A stretch of DNA of 64,000 nucleotides from Erysipelotrichaceae bacterium (GTDB lineage Bacteria; Bacillota_I; Bacilli_A; Erysipelotrichales; Erysipelotrichaceae), in contig WSYG01000005.1 of NCBI GenBank assembly GCA_009773735.1, positions 1-64,000 on the forward strand, given 5' to 3'. Positions within the stretch are counted from its first letter, which is position 1. Each line of letters opens with the position of its first letter. Below, in pieces: positions 54,085-63,375 of the stretch. The translations under genes were made by a program, and so were the position numbers. The notes beneath the pieces were generated by a model. That model was given only the letters and a program-made list of their open reading frames with translations. It had not been told where the DNA came from and did not search any database.

Positions 54085-54642
54085 ATGAGAATCAACTATG
54101 AATCCATCGTTAAAGATACAGATCCAATACTGAGAAATAAGTCAGTACCCATTGATGTGCCTTTAAGTCATAAACATACGGCCTTAGCTAAACGGATGCT
54201 TCGTTATGTCAAAGACAGTCGTGATGAAGAAAAAGCCGAAAAATATCAACTAAGACCTGCTGTAGGTTTAGCAGCCCCACAAGTTGGAGAATTTGTCCAC
54301 ATCATCATGGTCATGATCGACACAGAAGACGATCAACCTAAGAGTTATTTATTGGCCAATCCTAAAATCATTGCTCATTCTGTTCAACAAGCTGCACTAA
54401 AAGGCGGCGAAGGTTGTTTAAGCGTAGAAATCGTTCATGAAGGCTTTGTGAAGCGTTCAGCACGCATAACCGTTAAAGCTTATGATATACTGTCTCAACA
54501 AGAAGTCCTGCTTAAAGAACATGGTTATGCCGCCATAGTCATACAACATGAAATAGATCATTTAAACGGCATATTATTTTACGATCGAATCGATGCGAAT
54601 AACCCTTGGGCTATGAGCGAAAACATGATCGTCATCGAATAG
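54085..54642 (+). CDS. def: peptide deformylase
   Basis: Removes the formyl group from new proteins. 185 residues with all three motifs: GLAAPQVG (61-68), EGCLSVE (metal ligand C111) and HEIDH (H155, H159). The longer insert between strands is typical of type 2 (Gram-positive) enzymes. GAAAGG precedes the ATG. It is followed nine bases later by rnjA, as the def homologue is near rnjA in Bacillus. Confidence 0.96.
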   Translation: MRINYESIVKDTDPILRNKSVPIDVPLSHKHTALAKRMLRYVKDSRDEEKAEKYQLRPAVGLAAPQVGEFVHIIMVMIDTEDDQPKSYLLANPKIIAHSVQQAALKGGEGCLSVEIVHEGFVKRSARITVKAYDILSQQEVLLKEHGYAAIVIQHEIDHLNGILFYDRIDANNPWAMSENMIVIE

Positions 54643-54650
54643 GAGTCCTA

Positions 54651-56390
54651 ATGGAACTAAAAAACGAATCCTCAGAACACAAGACATTTAACCGCGCGAC
54701 GGATACCTTGGTTTATGCTTTAGGCGGGCTTGGTGAAGTCGGTAAAAACATGTATTGCTTTGAACACGGCGAAGAAATCATTATTTTGGATGCTGGTGTA
54801 CGCTTTCCTGAAGAAAGCCTTTTGGGCGTTGACTATGTCATCCCTGATTATAGCTATCTGCAGCGCAATCAACATAAAATCAAAGCGTTGATCATCACCC
54901 ATGGTCATGAAGACCATATCGGTGGTATTCCATTTTTGATGCAAAGCGTCAAACTGCCTAAGATCTATGCTCCCCAGTTTGCGGCAGCCTTGATCCAAAA
55001 GAAACTTGAAGAACGAAGACACTATAAGATCGATATCGAAATCATCGATGATGATTCTCGAGTTGAAACTGAATTCTTTAAGATCGGCTTCTTTAAAACG
55101 ACTCATTCTATTCCAGATTCACTAGGTGTTTTACTTAACACACCAAATGGTCGTATCGTTGAGACAGGTGACTTTAAGTTTGACTTGACCCCTGTTGGAG
55201 CCAATGCAGACTATCAAAAAATGGCATATATTGGACAAATCGGTGTAACACTTTTAATGAGTGATTCTACCAATTCTTCGGTCAATGGATTCTCAATTTC
55301 CGAACGAGAAGTTGCTGCATCTCTTTTAGACATAACCCGTAAAGCTCAAGGCAGACTCATTGTCGCGACATTTGCGTCTAATGTTTACCGCGTTAGACAG
55401 GTCATTGAAGCAGCTATTGCGTGTGGGCGAAAAATCGTTGTCTTTGGCAGATCGATGGAAAATGTCGTCGCCATCGGTAAGAAATATGGACACATCAAAG
55501 TAGAAGATGGAAATTTCGTTGAACCTGAGTATCTTAATACGATACCTGCCAATAAGATCTGTATTTTAGTCACCGGAAGTCAAGGTGAACCTTTGGCCGC
55601 TTTATCAAGAATGGCCAATGGGACCCATCGTCATCTCAGAATCATTCCTGGTGATACTGTTGTATTTTCAAGTTCACCGATTCCTGGCAATGCATTGTCG
55701 GTTAATGCAGTGGTGAATCAATTGACGCGATCAGGCGCAAACGTCTTGACCAACTCACTTTTAAACTCACTTCATACAACTGGACATGCTTCACGTGAAG
55801 AACAAAAACTCATGTTACAGTTGATCAAACCACACTTCTTCATGCCGATGCATGGTGAATATAAGATGTTGAAGACGCATGCTAAAACTGCCATCGAAAC
55901 AGGTGTCGATCCTGATAAGGTCTTTATCTTAGCCAATGGGGATGCTTTGGTATTGCGTGATGGGGTTGTCTTCCAATCTGATACACGTATTCCTACTGAT
56001 GATATCTATGTTGATGGAAATGATGCATCTGGTTTATCCACCTCTGTCCTAAAAGATCGTAAGATCTTGGGTGACAATGGTATGGTTGCCGTCATCGTTT
56101 CAATCGATTCACGTTTCAATAAGATCTTGGTTAGACCAAGTATTGTCTCTAGAGGTTTCGTACATTTGAAAGAAAACCAAACCTTGCTAAAAGAAGCTGA
56201 GCTTATCGTCTATGATGCGCTTAAGAAAACCATGATGAACAAGGTTACCTTCAATGATCTCAAGAATGCGGTAAGAACCTCCTTAGAACCTTATCTCTAT
56301 CTAAAGACAAGACGCAATCCAATCGTCATCCCAGTCATCCTAAATCAAAAAGCAGCCATGGTCAGTAAACAAAAAACCAATCAATTCTAA
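54651..56390 (+). CDS. rnjA: ribonuclease J
   Basis: Metallo-beta-lactamase-fold RNase with endo- and 5'-exonuclease activity, central to RNA turnover in Bacillota. The ATG at 54651 has AGGAG eight bases upstream and gives 579 residues. Metal motif THGHEDHIGG, then DSTNSS, beta-CASP region (ATFASNVYRVRQVIEAA, VTGSQGEPLAALSRMANG) and PMHGEYKML. The C-terminal domain is slightly longer than usual. Confidence 0.96.
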   Translation: MELKNESSEHKTFNRATDTLVYALGGLGEVGKNMYCFEHGEEIIILDAGVRFPEESLLGVDYVIPDYSYLQRNQHKIKALIITHGHEDHIGGIPFLMQSVKLPKIYAPQFAAALIQKKLEERRHYKIDIEIIDDDSRVETEFFKIGFFKTTHSIPDSLGVLLNTPNGRIVETGDFKFDLTPVGANADYQKMAYIGQIGVTLLMSDSTNSSVNGFSISEREVAASLLDITRKAQGRLIVATFASNVYRVRQVIEAAIACGRKIVVFGRSMENVVAIGKKYGHIKVEDGNFVEPEYLNTIPANKICILVTGSQGEPLAALSRMANGTHRHLRIIPGDTVVFSSSPIPGNALSVNAVVNQLTRSGANVLTNSLLNSLHTTGHASREEQKLMLQLIKPHFFMPMHGEYKMLKTHAKTAIETGVDPDKVFILANGDALVLRDGVVFQSDTRIPTDDIYVDGNDASGLSTSVLKDRKILGDNGMVAVIVSIDSRFNKILVRPSIVSRGFVHLKENQTLLKEAELIVYDALKKTMMNKVTFNDLKNAVRTSLEPYLYLKTRRNPIVIPVILNQKAAMVSKQKTNQF

Positions 56391-56392
56391 AG

Positions 56393-56417
56393 AAGAGAGC
56401 CTTGCGGCTCTCTTTTA
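56393..56417. terminator. bidirectional terminator after rnjA
   Basis: AAGAGAGCC / GGCTCTCTT with loop TTGC. Confidence 0.85.
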
Positions 56418-57089
56418 TCTGATCTCAACAGCTCCCATAACGGCTGTATATTGGACATTGATCGTAAATTGGGCATTTGGATCACCAGGATTGGTGTTTT
56501 CATAGCCACCCATAACAGGTGTCCCACTCACTACGATTCTTACATTTCTAGGCAAGATCACTTCAACGGCCCCCATCACTGCGGTACATTCGATATTGAC
56601 ATCCTGTTTGATGATGACTTGCGATAAATCAAGTTCAGCACCACCCATGATGGCTGAAACACTGCAGCCTTTAAAGTCTTCTGAAATTACTCTTTCATCT
56701 AAACCTCCCATAAACGCTGAGAATTCTTTTCCGTTGGAACGAGTCGGTCTAATGAAATCATGGGTATGCCGATTGATTCTTGTCCAACCACTAAAGAACA
56801 ACAATTGAATCCCAAGTAAAACTAAAAACAAGGCTAATAGATGAAGTTCTTTACCTTGAAACCATTCTAAACCAGCATTCTTTGCAAGATAAAAAGAACC
56901 AATGATGATTAAAAAGACACTTAAGATTCTAAAAGAACCCCTTCTTATGATGCCTGATAAGCCAAACAGAATCAATACAGATGGCCAAATGAAGCTCCAG
57001 ACCTTAACATCAGGTCCAAATACTTGAAGTGTGTCTGCTAAAACCAGTATTCCAAAAACTACCAAAATAAGTCCAATGAATTTTCTCAT
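56415..57089 (-). CDS. LiaF-like cell envelope stress membrane protein
   Basis: 224 residues from the ATG at 57087-57089 (AAGGAG upstream). Four hydrophobic segments in the N-terminal half, then a beta-helix-like C-terminal domain with repeated short motifs: SAFMGGLDERV, SAIMGGAELDL, TAVMGAVEVIL, PVMGGYEN, TAVMGAVEIR. This is the LiaF/YvqF layout; LiaF modulates the LiaRS two-component system that senses cell wall antibiotics. No liaR or liaS lies next to it. Confidence 0.85.
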   Translation of the reverse strand: MRKFIGLILVVFGILVLADTLQVFGPDVKVWSFIWPSVLILFGLSGIIRRGSFRILSVFLIIIGSFYLAKNAGLEWFQGKELHLLALFLVLLGIQLLFFSGWTRINRHTHDFIRPTRSNGKEFSAFMGGLDERVISEDFKGCSVSAIMGGAELDLSQVIIKQDVNIECTAVMGAVEVILPRNVRIVVSGTPVMGGYENTNPGDPNAQFTINVQYTAVMGAVEIR

Positions 57090-57143
57090 GAGTTCTCCTT
57101 TTTTTTCATTATAACCCTTCTGGCGATTTTTCAATAGGGTCTG

Positions 57144-57152
57144 TGTTAAAAT
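57144..57152 (+). promoter_or_regulatory. extended -10 promoter of the YkuE-like gene
   Basis: TGT-TAAAAT (57144-57152), eight bases before the ATG at 57161; no Shine-Dalgarno site. Confidence 0.45.
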
Positions 57153-57160
57153 ATGTTCAT

Positions 57161-57979
57161 ATGAAATTTAAAGTTTTGATGAGTGTAGCATTTGCCTTAT
57201 TGCTGAGTCTAACCATCATCGTCTATGATGCGACCCATGGTGCCTTGACTCGGCTCAAGATAAATCGACTTACTTTAGAATCAGATCAGATCCCAGAAGC
57301 CTTTGATGAACTTTCTCTGGTTTATTTTTCTGATTTACATTTCTATACCTTAGGTAAAACATATTATGAAGATGTCATTCAAAGAATTAACAGTCTGAAT
57401 CCTGATTTTGTGGTGTTTGGCGGAGATTTAATCGATGAGACACAATATGAAACTTACTCTGAAACAGAACGCACCAACATCATCAATCTCTTAAAATCGA
57501 TCAAAGCACCTTATGGTAAATTCGCCCTATTATCCGATACTGATCTTGAGCATCAAACAGAGCTTCTTTCACTTTATTTACAATCTGGTTTTGAAGTCAT
57601 AAACAATAAACTCATCCCTATACATATGTTGGGTAGTGCATCGATCAATTTTCTGGGTTGGGATGAAACAAGCGATGTTTCGATTCTAACTCAACTTGTT
57701 GCGGATGAATATACCTTGGCCTTTGGATATGATCCAGATCTTTCCGCAAGTTTAAATGAAAACGAAATCGATGTGATGTTTGCGGGAAAAACCCATGGGG
57801 GTCAAGTGACTTTACCTATCATAGGTCCATTGTTTATGAAAAGTGAGACTTTTCATAAAGGATTATATCCACTATCAAACTTGAACCTTTATGTTAGTTC
57901 AGGACTTGGTGTTTCAAATATCAAGGCACGATGGTTAACCGATCCTAGTTTGTTTCTCATTACTTTTAAATCAAAATAA
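57161..57979 (+). CDS. YkuE-like metallophosphoesterase homologue with lost active-site residues
   Basis: About 272 residues with an N-terminal membrane anchor (3-20). The calcineurin-fold motifs begin normally: YFSDLHF and VVFGGDLID. The later ones are changed. Where GNHD is expected the protein reads LLSDTDLEH; the following conserved His is missing in FGYDPD (usual SHNPD), and GHTHGG is GKTHGG. Several metal ligands are thus gone, so it is probably not an active phosphoesterase and may be a binding or structural protein. The frame is intact. Confidence 0.8.
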   Translation: MKFKVLMSVAFALLLSLTIIVYDATHGALTRLKINRLTLESDQIPEAFDELSLVYFSDLHFYTLGKTYYEDVIQRINSLNPDFVVFGGDLIDETQYETYSETERTNIINLLKSIKAPYGKFALLSDTDLEHQTELLSLYLQSGFEVINNKLIPIHMLGSASINFLGWDETSDVSILTQLVADEYTLAFGYDPDLSASLNENEIDVMFAGKTHGGQVTLPIIGPLFMKSETFHKGLYPLSNLNLYVSSGLGVSNIKARWLTDPSLFLITFKSK

Positions 57980-58007
57980 AATGACCCTTCGCTTAAGAAG
58001 GGTCATT
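57980..58007. terminator. bidirectional terminator between the YkuE-like gene and leuS
   Basis: AATGACCCTTC / GAAGGGTCATT with loop GCTTAA. Confidence 0.88.
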
Positions 58008-58009
58008 GT

Positions 58010-60400
58010 TTATCTTACAACCATATTGATGAGTTTATTGGGGACATAAATTGTTTTGATGATGGTTACTCCAACAAGATAGCTCTTCAAGTTCTCCATA
58101 TCTTTGACCAGCGATTCCACAAACGCTTGATCTCGATTGAGTTCAATCGTTAGTTTTCCTCTGACTTTCCCATTGATTTGAACAACGATCTCAACTTCAT
58201 TTTCGATCAAATATTTTGGATCGAAAGGTGGCCATGGTTCATAAGTGATCCCTGTTTTACCACTGATGATCTCAAACAGTTCTTCACCATAGTGAGGCGC
58301 AAAACAGGCAAACATCTTGATGAAACCGATCGCATATTCTTTATAGATCTTCTCGACTTTGAAACATTCATTGATGAAGATCATCATTTGAGAAACAGCT
58401 GTATTAAAATTCAAAGTTTCGATGTCTGATGTAACTTTCTTAACTGTCGCATGATACAACTTATCTAGTGATCCATCATTGACATCACTTAGCTTATTTT
58501 GCTCACTAAAGGCTCTAGCAACGCGATCTAGCCACTTCTTGGTTCCATCTAATCCACTGGCTGACCAAGGCAAAGCAGCTTCTAGTGGCCCCATAAACAT
58601 CTCATAGACCCTTAAAGCATCAGCCCCATGCGTTTCTATGATGTCGTCAGGATTGATGACATTCCCTCTAGACTTACTCATCTTTTCGCCATTTTCACCC
58701 AAGATCATACCTTGATGGAAAAGCTTAGCGAAAGGTTCTTTGGTGGGCACGACGCCAACATCATACAGAACCTTGTGCCAGAAACGGGCATATAGTAAAT
58801 GCAATACGGCATGTTCAGCCCCACCTACATACAAGTCAACCGGTAACCAATGCTTCAATAACTCAGGTGCAGCAATCGAATTGTCGTTTTGCGGATCTAG
58901 ATAGCGTAAATAGTACCAGCAACTTCCAGCCCATTGAGGCATCGTATTGGTTTCTCGCTTACCTTTGATTCCATCGATCTCAACATCCAACCAATTGAGG
59001 GCATGGGATAAAGGAGACTCCCCTTTAGAGGATGGTTTATAGTTTTGGACATCAGGTAATTCGAGAGGCAATTCATCGATGTCGACGGTTCTTTTTGAGC
59101 CATCTTCCATCAAGATGATCGGAATAGGTTCACCCCAATAACGTTGTCTAGAAAACAACCAATCTCTTAGTTTATATGTGACCTTAGTTTCACCAACATG
59201 ATGTTCTTTTAACCAATCATTCATGGTCTGTAAAGCTTCTTCTTTGCCTAACCCATTTAAGAAATCACTGTTGATGTGGATCCCATCATGAACCCAAGCT
59301 TCTTTACTGATGTCTCCGCCTTGTAGGACTTCAACAATGTCTAATCCAAACTTCTTGGCGAATTCATAGTCACGTTCATCATGAGCCGGAACAGCCATGA
59401 TGGCTCCAGTTCCATAGGCTGCCAATACATAATCTGCGATCCAAATCGGAACTTTCTTTTGATTGGCTGGATTGATCGCATAAGCACCTGTAAAAATACC
59501 TGTTTTTTCTTTATTGAGTTCAGTTCGTTGCAGATCGCTTTTTGATGCACAAGCTTCAATATACGCATCGACTTCAGCTTTATACTTTTCAGTGGTAATT
59601 TCTTTGACGAAAGGATGTTCAGGCGCCATGACACAATAAGTTGCCCCAAATAAGGTATCTGAACGTGTTGTAAAGACAGTGAATTCTTTGTTGGTGCCAT
59701 CGATCTTAAAGATGACATTGGCTCCTACTGATTTTCCAATCCAGTTGATTTGCATCTCTTTGGTGGAAGAAGGCCAATCTACCAATTCAAGATCTTCTAA
59801 AAGTCTTTCTGCATACTTGGTGATCCGTAAGACCCATTGACGCATCGGAACCCGATACACTGGAAAATCTCCACGTTCAGATTTCCCATCGATGACTTCT
59901 TCATTGGCCAAAACAGTGCCCAACTCAGGACACCAATTGACTGGGATCTCATCGACATACGCTAAACCTTGATTATAGAGTTGAATAAAGATCCATTGGG
60001 TCCACTTATAATACTCTGGATCTGTCGTCGAGATTTCTTTTGACCAGTCATAAGAAAGCCCCAACGCTTTGATTTGAGCTTTGAATGTTTCGATGTTTTG
60101 TTTGGTGAAAGCTGCTGGATGATGACCTGTATTTAGGGCATATTGTTCAGCAGGTAAACCAAAAGCATCCCAACCCATCGGATGCAAGACATTATAACCT
60201 TGCATTCTACGCATCCGACATAAGATATCGGTCGCGGTATACCCTTCAGGATGACCTACATGAAGCCCATTTCCTGATGGATAGGGAAACATATCTAAGA
60301 TGTAAGCTTTGGGCTTACTAAAGTCATAAACATCGGTCTTAAAGACTTCGTGTTTATCCCAATACAACTGCCACTTCTTTTCTATGGTCTTGTGATCCAT
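58010..60400 (-). CDS. leuS: leucyl-tRNA synthetase
   Basis: Charges tRNA-Leu. The ATG at 60398-60400 has GGGAGGAAA upstream and gives 796 residues. Class I motifs: [15 protein letters not shown] (HIGH box) and [10 protein letters not shown] (KMSKS). The CP1 editing domain is present ([37 protein letters not shown]). Expression is controlled by the T-box leader directly upstream. Confidence 0.97.
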   Translation of the reverse strand: MDHKTIEKKWQLYWDKHEVFKTDVYDFSKPKAYILDMFPYPSGNGLHVGHPEGYTATDILCRMRRMQGYNVLHPMGWDAFGLPAEQYALNTGHHPAAFTKQNIETFKAQIKALGLSYDWSKEISTTDPEYYKWTQWIFIQLYNQGLAYVDEIPVNWCPELGTVLANEEVIDGKSERGDFPVYRVPMRQWVLRITKYAERLLEDLELVDWPSSTKEMQINWIGKSVGANVIFKIDGTNKEFTVFTTRSDTLFGATYCVMAPEHPFVKEITTEKYKAEVDAYIEACASKSDLQRTELNKEKTGIFTGAYAINPANQKKVPIWIADYVLAAYGTGAIMAVPAHDERDYEFAKKFGLDIVEVLQGGDISKEAWVHDGIHINSDFLNGLGKEEALQTMNDWLKEHHVGETKVTYKLRDWLFSRQRYWGEPIPIILMEDGSKRTVDIDELPLELPDVQNYKPSSKGESPLSHALNWLDVEIDGIKGKRETNTMPQWAGSCWYYLRYLDPQNDNSIAAPELLKHWLPVDLYVGGAEHAVLHLLYARFWHKVLYDVGVVPTKEPFAKLFHQGMILGENGEKMSKSRGNVINPDDIIETHGADALRVYEMFMGPLEAALPWSASGLDGTKKWLDRVARAFSEQNKLSDVNDGSLDKLYHATVKKVTSDIETLNFNTAVSQMMIFINECFKVEKIYKEYAIGFIKMFACFAPHYGEELFEIISGKTGITYEPWPPFDPKYLIENEVEIVVQINGKVRGKLTIELNRDQAFVESLVKDMENLKSYLVGVTIIKTIYVPNKLINMVVR

Positions 60401-60410
60401 ATTTCCTCCC

Positions 60411-60605
60411 AATAAAAAAGGCACCCAAAGGACGGATTAACCGTGGTACCACCTTACTGACTTCTCATACTGATAACGGGGCGAACCGTAAACGTTTTAG
60501 CGTTTATGCCACAAACTGAGTTTCGACTTTCTTTCTCCTAATTCACACCCTGCTTTAGGTCTCTTTTTAGAAAGGTCAATCTACATAAGGTTTGTCATTG
60601 CTATG
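60411..60605 (-). promoter_or_regulatory. leucine T-box riboswitch
   Basis: The minus strand contains the T-box core AAGGTGGTACCACGG, and an alternative terminator GGTACCACGG / CCGT...GGTGCC followed by six U. Upstream is a stem I region; a CTC (Leu) triplet at 60518-60520, in GAAACTCAG, is a good candidate specifier. Uncharged tRNA-Leu would stabilise the antiterminator and switch leuS on. Confidence 0.9.
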
Positions 60606-60610
60606 TGATT

Positions 60611-60640
60611 AGCATACTCCTAAGGTCACATAAAAGTCAA
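60611..60640 (-). promoter_or_regulatory. leuS promoter
   Basis: Minus strand TTGACT (60635-60640), 18 bases, TATGCT (60611-60616), just before the T-box stem I. Confidence 0.5.
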
Positions 60641-60648
60641 GACAGCTG

Positions 60649-60657
60649 TGCTACAAT
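60649..60657 (+). promoter_or_regulatory. extended -10 promoter of ytqA, 6 nt from the ATG
   Basis: TGC-TACAAT (60649-60657), six bases AAAACC, then ATG at 60664. Predicts a leaderless mRNA. Confidence 0.6.
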
Positions 60658-60663
60658 AAAACC

Positions 60664-61596
60664 ATGAATCTCTTTCCTTATTCAAGTGACAACAAGCGTT
60701 ATCATACTTTCAATTATGATTTAAGACAACGCTATGGCTTTAAAGTTTATCGTGTTCCACTCAACACCAGTTTATCGTGTCCCAATCGTGATGGGACGTG
60801 TGGATTAGGTGGTTGCAGTTTTTGTAATGAAGAAGGCAGCGGAGAATTTGCTGGTAAAGCTCAAGATGATTTAATGACACAATACCTAGCAGGTAAAGCC
60901 ATGATGAGTCGTAAATGGCCAGATGCTCTTCCTATGGCTTATTTTCAAGCTTTCACCAATACGTATGCACCGCTTAAAACCTTGAAATCATTTTTCGAAC
61001 CTTTTGTAGAAATGGATGAGGTTGTTGCCTTAGCCATTGCGACGCGTGCAGATTGTTTAAGTGATGAAACAATCGCTTATCTAGATCACCTATGTGATAA
61101 GAAAGACATCTATCTAGAACTCGGTCTACAAAGCATTCATGATTCTACTGCCAAATCCATGAATCGAGGTCATGATTATGCATTGTTCTTATCCACTTAT
61201 AGAAAACTTCAAAAAACAAAGCTAAAGACAGTGATCCACATTATGAATGGATATCCAAGTGAATCCAAAGCCATGATGGTTGAGACCGCCAAAGCAGTTG
61301 GTCAACTTCATCCTTATGGGATAAAGATCCATATGCTTAATATCTTAGATCATACTGCACTAGGTAGAGCACATCAGATTAAACCTTTTACTCTACTTGA
61401 ACAAGAAGAATACGAAAACCTTGTCATCCATCAACTACAACACATCCCTCAAGATGTCGTCATCATGAGACTGACTGGAGATGGGGATGCCTCTGAAGTT
61501 TTGGCTCCTCAATGGGTCAAAAACAAAACATCGGTTCTAAATGGGATCGATAAAAAAATGGCACGAAGAAACATCACTCAAGGTGATTTATTGTGA
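60664..61596 (+). CDS. ytqA: radical SAM protein YtqA (MnmL-type tRNA modification)
   Basis: 310 residues of the TIGR01212 family. The cluster motif is of the longer type, CPNRDGTCGLGGCSFC, followed by QAFTNTYAPL and ELGLQSIHDSTAKSMNRGHD. In Bacillus, YtqA and its neighbour YtqB act in making mnm5U at the wobble position of tRNAs (from memory of recent work). The stop overlaps ytqB by four bases, supporting a joint pathway. Confidence 0.88.
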   Translation: MNLFPYSSDNKRYHTFNYDLRQRYGFKVYRVPLNTSLSCPNRDGTCGLGGCSFCNEEGSGEFAGKAQDDLMTQYLAGKAMMSRKWPDALPMAYFQAFTNTYAPLKTLKSFFEPFVEMDEVVALAIATRADCLSDETIAYLDHLCDKKDIYLELGLQSIHDSTAKSMNRGHDYALFLSTYRKLQKTKLKTVIHIMNGYPSESKAMMVETAKAVGQLHPYGIKIHMLNILDHTALGRAHQIKPFTLLEQEEYENLVIHQLQHIPQDVVIMRLTGDGDASEVLAPQWVKNKTSVLNGIDKKMARRNITQGDLL

Positions 61597-62123
61597 GTCG
61601 ACTACATGTGACCACTAAGGCTCATCAATGGATGAATCAAATCGAAAATCCTGAAAGCATCGTTGTTGATGCAACTGCCGGTAATGGAAATGATACCCTT
61701 TTTCTATCAAAACTTGCCAAAGAAGTTTTTGCCTTCGATATTCAAAACGAGGCTATAGAAAAAACGCGTGAACGTTGTGCATCACAGACAAATGTGCGCA
61801 TCATTTGTGATAGCCATGAAAGAATATTTGAGCATGTAAAAAACTTTGATGTCTTAGTGTTTAATTTAGGATATTTACCAAATAGTGATTCCACGTTGTG
61901 TACTCAAACCTCAACAACTTTAAATGCACTTAAGCTAAATCTTCCTTTTCTTAATAAAAAAGGATATTTGCTGATCACTTATTATCGCAAACATCCTGGA
62001 GGTAATGAAGAATATGAGCAGATCTCATCTTTTTTAGAAAATGATCCCCAACTTGGTTTACTTGAAACCTATACCTATGAAGAAGATTTAGCCCCTGTTT
62101 TTCAAATCTTCCAAAAGTGCTGA
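61593..62123 (+). CDS. ytqB: SAM-dependent methyltransferase YtqB (MnmM-type)
   Basis: 176 residues with SAM motif VVDATAGNGNDTLFL, VFAFDIQNEAI, and the active-site region FNLGYLPNSDS followed by YYRKHPGG. YtqB/MnmM methylates nm5U34 to mnm5U34 in tRNA (family knowledge). It starts at GTG in the end of ytqA. Its last 36 bases overlap the 3' end of the convergent NUDIX gene. Confidence 0.88.
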   Translation: MSRLHVTTKAHQWMNQIENPESIVVDATAGNGNDTLFLSKLAKEVFAFDIQNEAIEKTRERCASQTNVRIICDSHERIFEHVKNFDVLVFNLGYLPNSDSTLCTQTSTTLNALKLNLPFLNKKGYLLITYYRKHPGGNEEYEQISSFLENDPQLGLLETYTYEEDLAPVFQIFQKC

Positions 62124-62606
62124 GAATGCACATCGTTCACGTCTGTGGATGATATGATCGACATCGCTTTCTTCTTCGCTTAATTCAATTTCTATTTCAG
62201 GGATACTTAACCATACAACAGAGTCGATGAGAACCATCTCTTCTTCAGTACGTTGGGTGTTTTTGTGTAGAGATTCTAGTTGTGCTTGATAATAAACACT
62301 AAAAGTCATCCGATTGATCACATTATAGCGATCGATGACGACCCCTATTTCTTTAAAGTTTGTTGCGGTCGCTCCTAATTCTTCATCGATCTCGCGAATT
62401 GCTGCTTCAACAAATGTTTCGTTAAGTTCAACCCCACCGCCTGGTGTTTCCAAATGGTTTCGTTTACCAAACCCATCTTCACCAATGATTCGCAAGTAAC
62501 CAATCCTGCCCTCCTGATCAAACACAAAGACCCGTGCTGTAAAACGGATCATGTCGATCGTCGTGGATTTAAATCGATCATCGTGGAAATACCCTAGAAT
62601 TTTCAT
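62088..62606 (-). CDS. NUDIX hydrolase
   Basis: 172 residues from the ATG at 62604-62606. NUDIX box GGGVELNETFVEAAIREIDEEL is complete (G-x5-E-x7-RE-x2-EE-x-G), so it should hydrolyse nucleoside diphosphates linked to another group; substrate unknown. No Shine-Dalgarno site; a consensus promoter ends seven bases upstream. Confidence 0.88.
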   Translation of the reverse strand: MKILGYFHDDRFKSTTIDMIRFTARVFVFDQEGRIGYLRIIGEDGFGKRNHLETPGGGVELNETFVEAAIREIDEELGATATNFKEIGVVIDRYNVINRMTFSVYYQAQLESLHKNTQRTEEEMVLIDSVVWLSIPEIEIELSEEESDVDHIIHRRERCAFSALLEDLKNRG

Positions 62607-62613
62607 CTCTACA

Positions 62614-62642
62614 AGTATAGAATTGAAGCTCAGTGAAGTCAA
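62614..62642 (-). promoter_or_regulatory. promoter of the NUDIX gene, 7 nt from the ATG
   Basis: Minus strand TTGACT (62637-62642), 17 bases, TATACT (62614-62619), seven bases, ATG. Predicts a leaderless or nearly leaderless mRNA. Confidence 0.65.
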
Positions 62643-62666
62643 TTACACACTAGAAAAAGTGTCCAT

Positions 62667-62707
62667 AAAAAAGAAAAAAGATGGGGGGAGCATCTTTTTT
62701 CTTTTTT
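62667..62707. terminator. strong bidirectional terminator below the 5-FCL gene
   Basis: A 17-base perfect stem, AAAAAAGAAAAAAGATG / CATCTTTTTTCTTTTTT, with loop GGGGGAG (plus) or CUCCCCC (minus). It ends the suf/5-FCL transcription unit, and possibly a separate small RNA. Confidence 0.9.
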
Positions 62708-62805
62708 ACTAAAAAGGGGAAAGGGTACTGTTCGATAAAAGGGTCATTATTGAGAAGAGAAAATCGAACAGGCAAGTTATTTCTTGCACCTTCATCATAT
62801 GAAAT
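62667..62805 (-). ncRNA. candidate C-rich small RNA or structured 3' UTR
   Basis: The 208-base gap after the 5-FCL gene holds no ORF but has structure on the minus strand. In order: hairpin GCAAG/CTTGC (62772-62787), a long inverted repeat CTGTTCGAT/ATCGAACAG (62728-62736 and 62763-62771), unpaired CCCTTTCCCC, and a terminator whose loop is CUCCCCC. A TATGAT (about 62800) could be its -10. C-rich single-stranded loops are typical of Gram-positive small RNAs that block ribosome binding sites. A long 3' UTR is the alternative. Confidence 0.4.
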
Positions 62806-62850
62806 CAATATGTAAGTCATGTGGTTTGTTTGTGTTAAATTGTGTGAACA

Positions 62851-63375
62851 TCACGATTCAGTAAGTATTTCATCACATTTCACATCAAATTCCGTTTCTT
62901 TCAACTCAGGATCAAGGTCCTCTGAATAACATATCCCAAGTTTCAGTCCTGTATAGTTTTTTAAATAGGCATCATAATAACCTTTACCGAATCCTAAACG
63001 ATAATTTTCTTCATTAAACGCCAGCATGGGAATGATTTGGACATCGATTTTTTCTTGGTAAGGATCACTAGAAATCGGCTCCATCATCCCATAAGAACTG
63101 ATTGCACATTCTTGAAAATCATGGATCCTAACAAACATCATATTACCATTGACGATTTTAGGAACACATATGATCTTACCAGCATCTAGACATTTCTTGA
63201 TTAATTCCAAGGTTTGGACTTCCCCTTTCATCGATATGTAAATGCCTATACTTTCATAAGATTCGATTTTTAACCATAATTTTTCTTGAATACAAAAAGA
63301 AGCCGCCAGATTCAAACTTAGATCTGAACTTACACGACGATCTTTGTGTTTTTGTCTTAAAGCGGCTTTGTCCAT
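62851..63375 (-). CDS. 5-formyltetrahydrofolate cyclo-ligase
   Basis: Converts 5-formyl-THF to 5,10-methenyl-THF with ATP. 174 residues: basic N-terminal KAALRQKHKDRR, the YESIGIYISMKGEVQT segment, IIPMLAFNEENYRLGFGKGYYDAYL (phosphate loop and folate site) ending LGICYSE. The ATG shares bases with the sufB stop (TAATG), so it is cotranslated with the Suf system. Confidence 0.93.
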   Translation of the reverse strand: MDKAALRQKHKDRRVSSDLSLNLAASFCIQEKLWLKIESYESIGIYISMKGEVQTLELIKKCLDAGKIICVPKIVNGNMMFVRIHDFQECAISSYGMMEPISSDPYQEKIDVQIIPMLAFNEENYRLGFGKGYYDAYLKNYTGLKLGICYSEDLDPELKETEFDVKCDEILTES

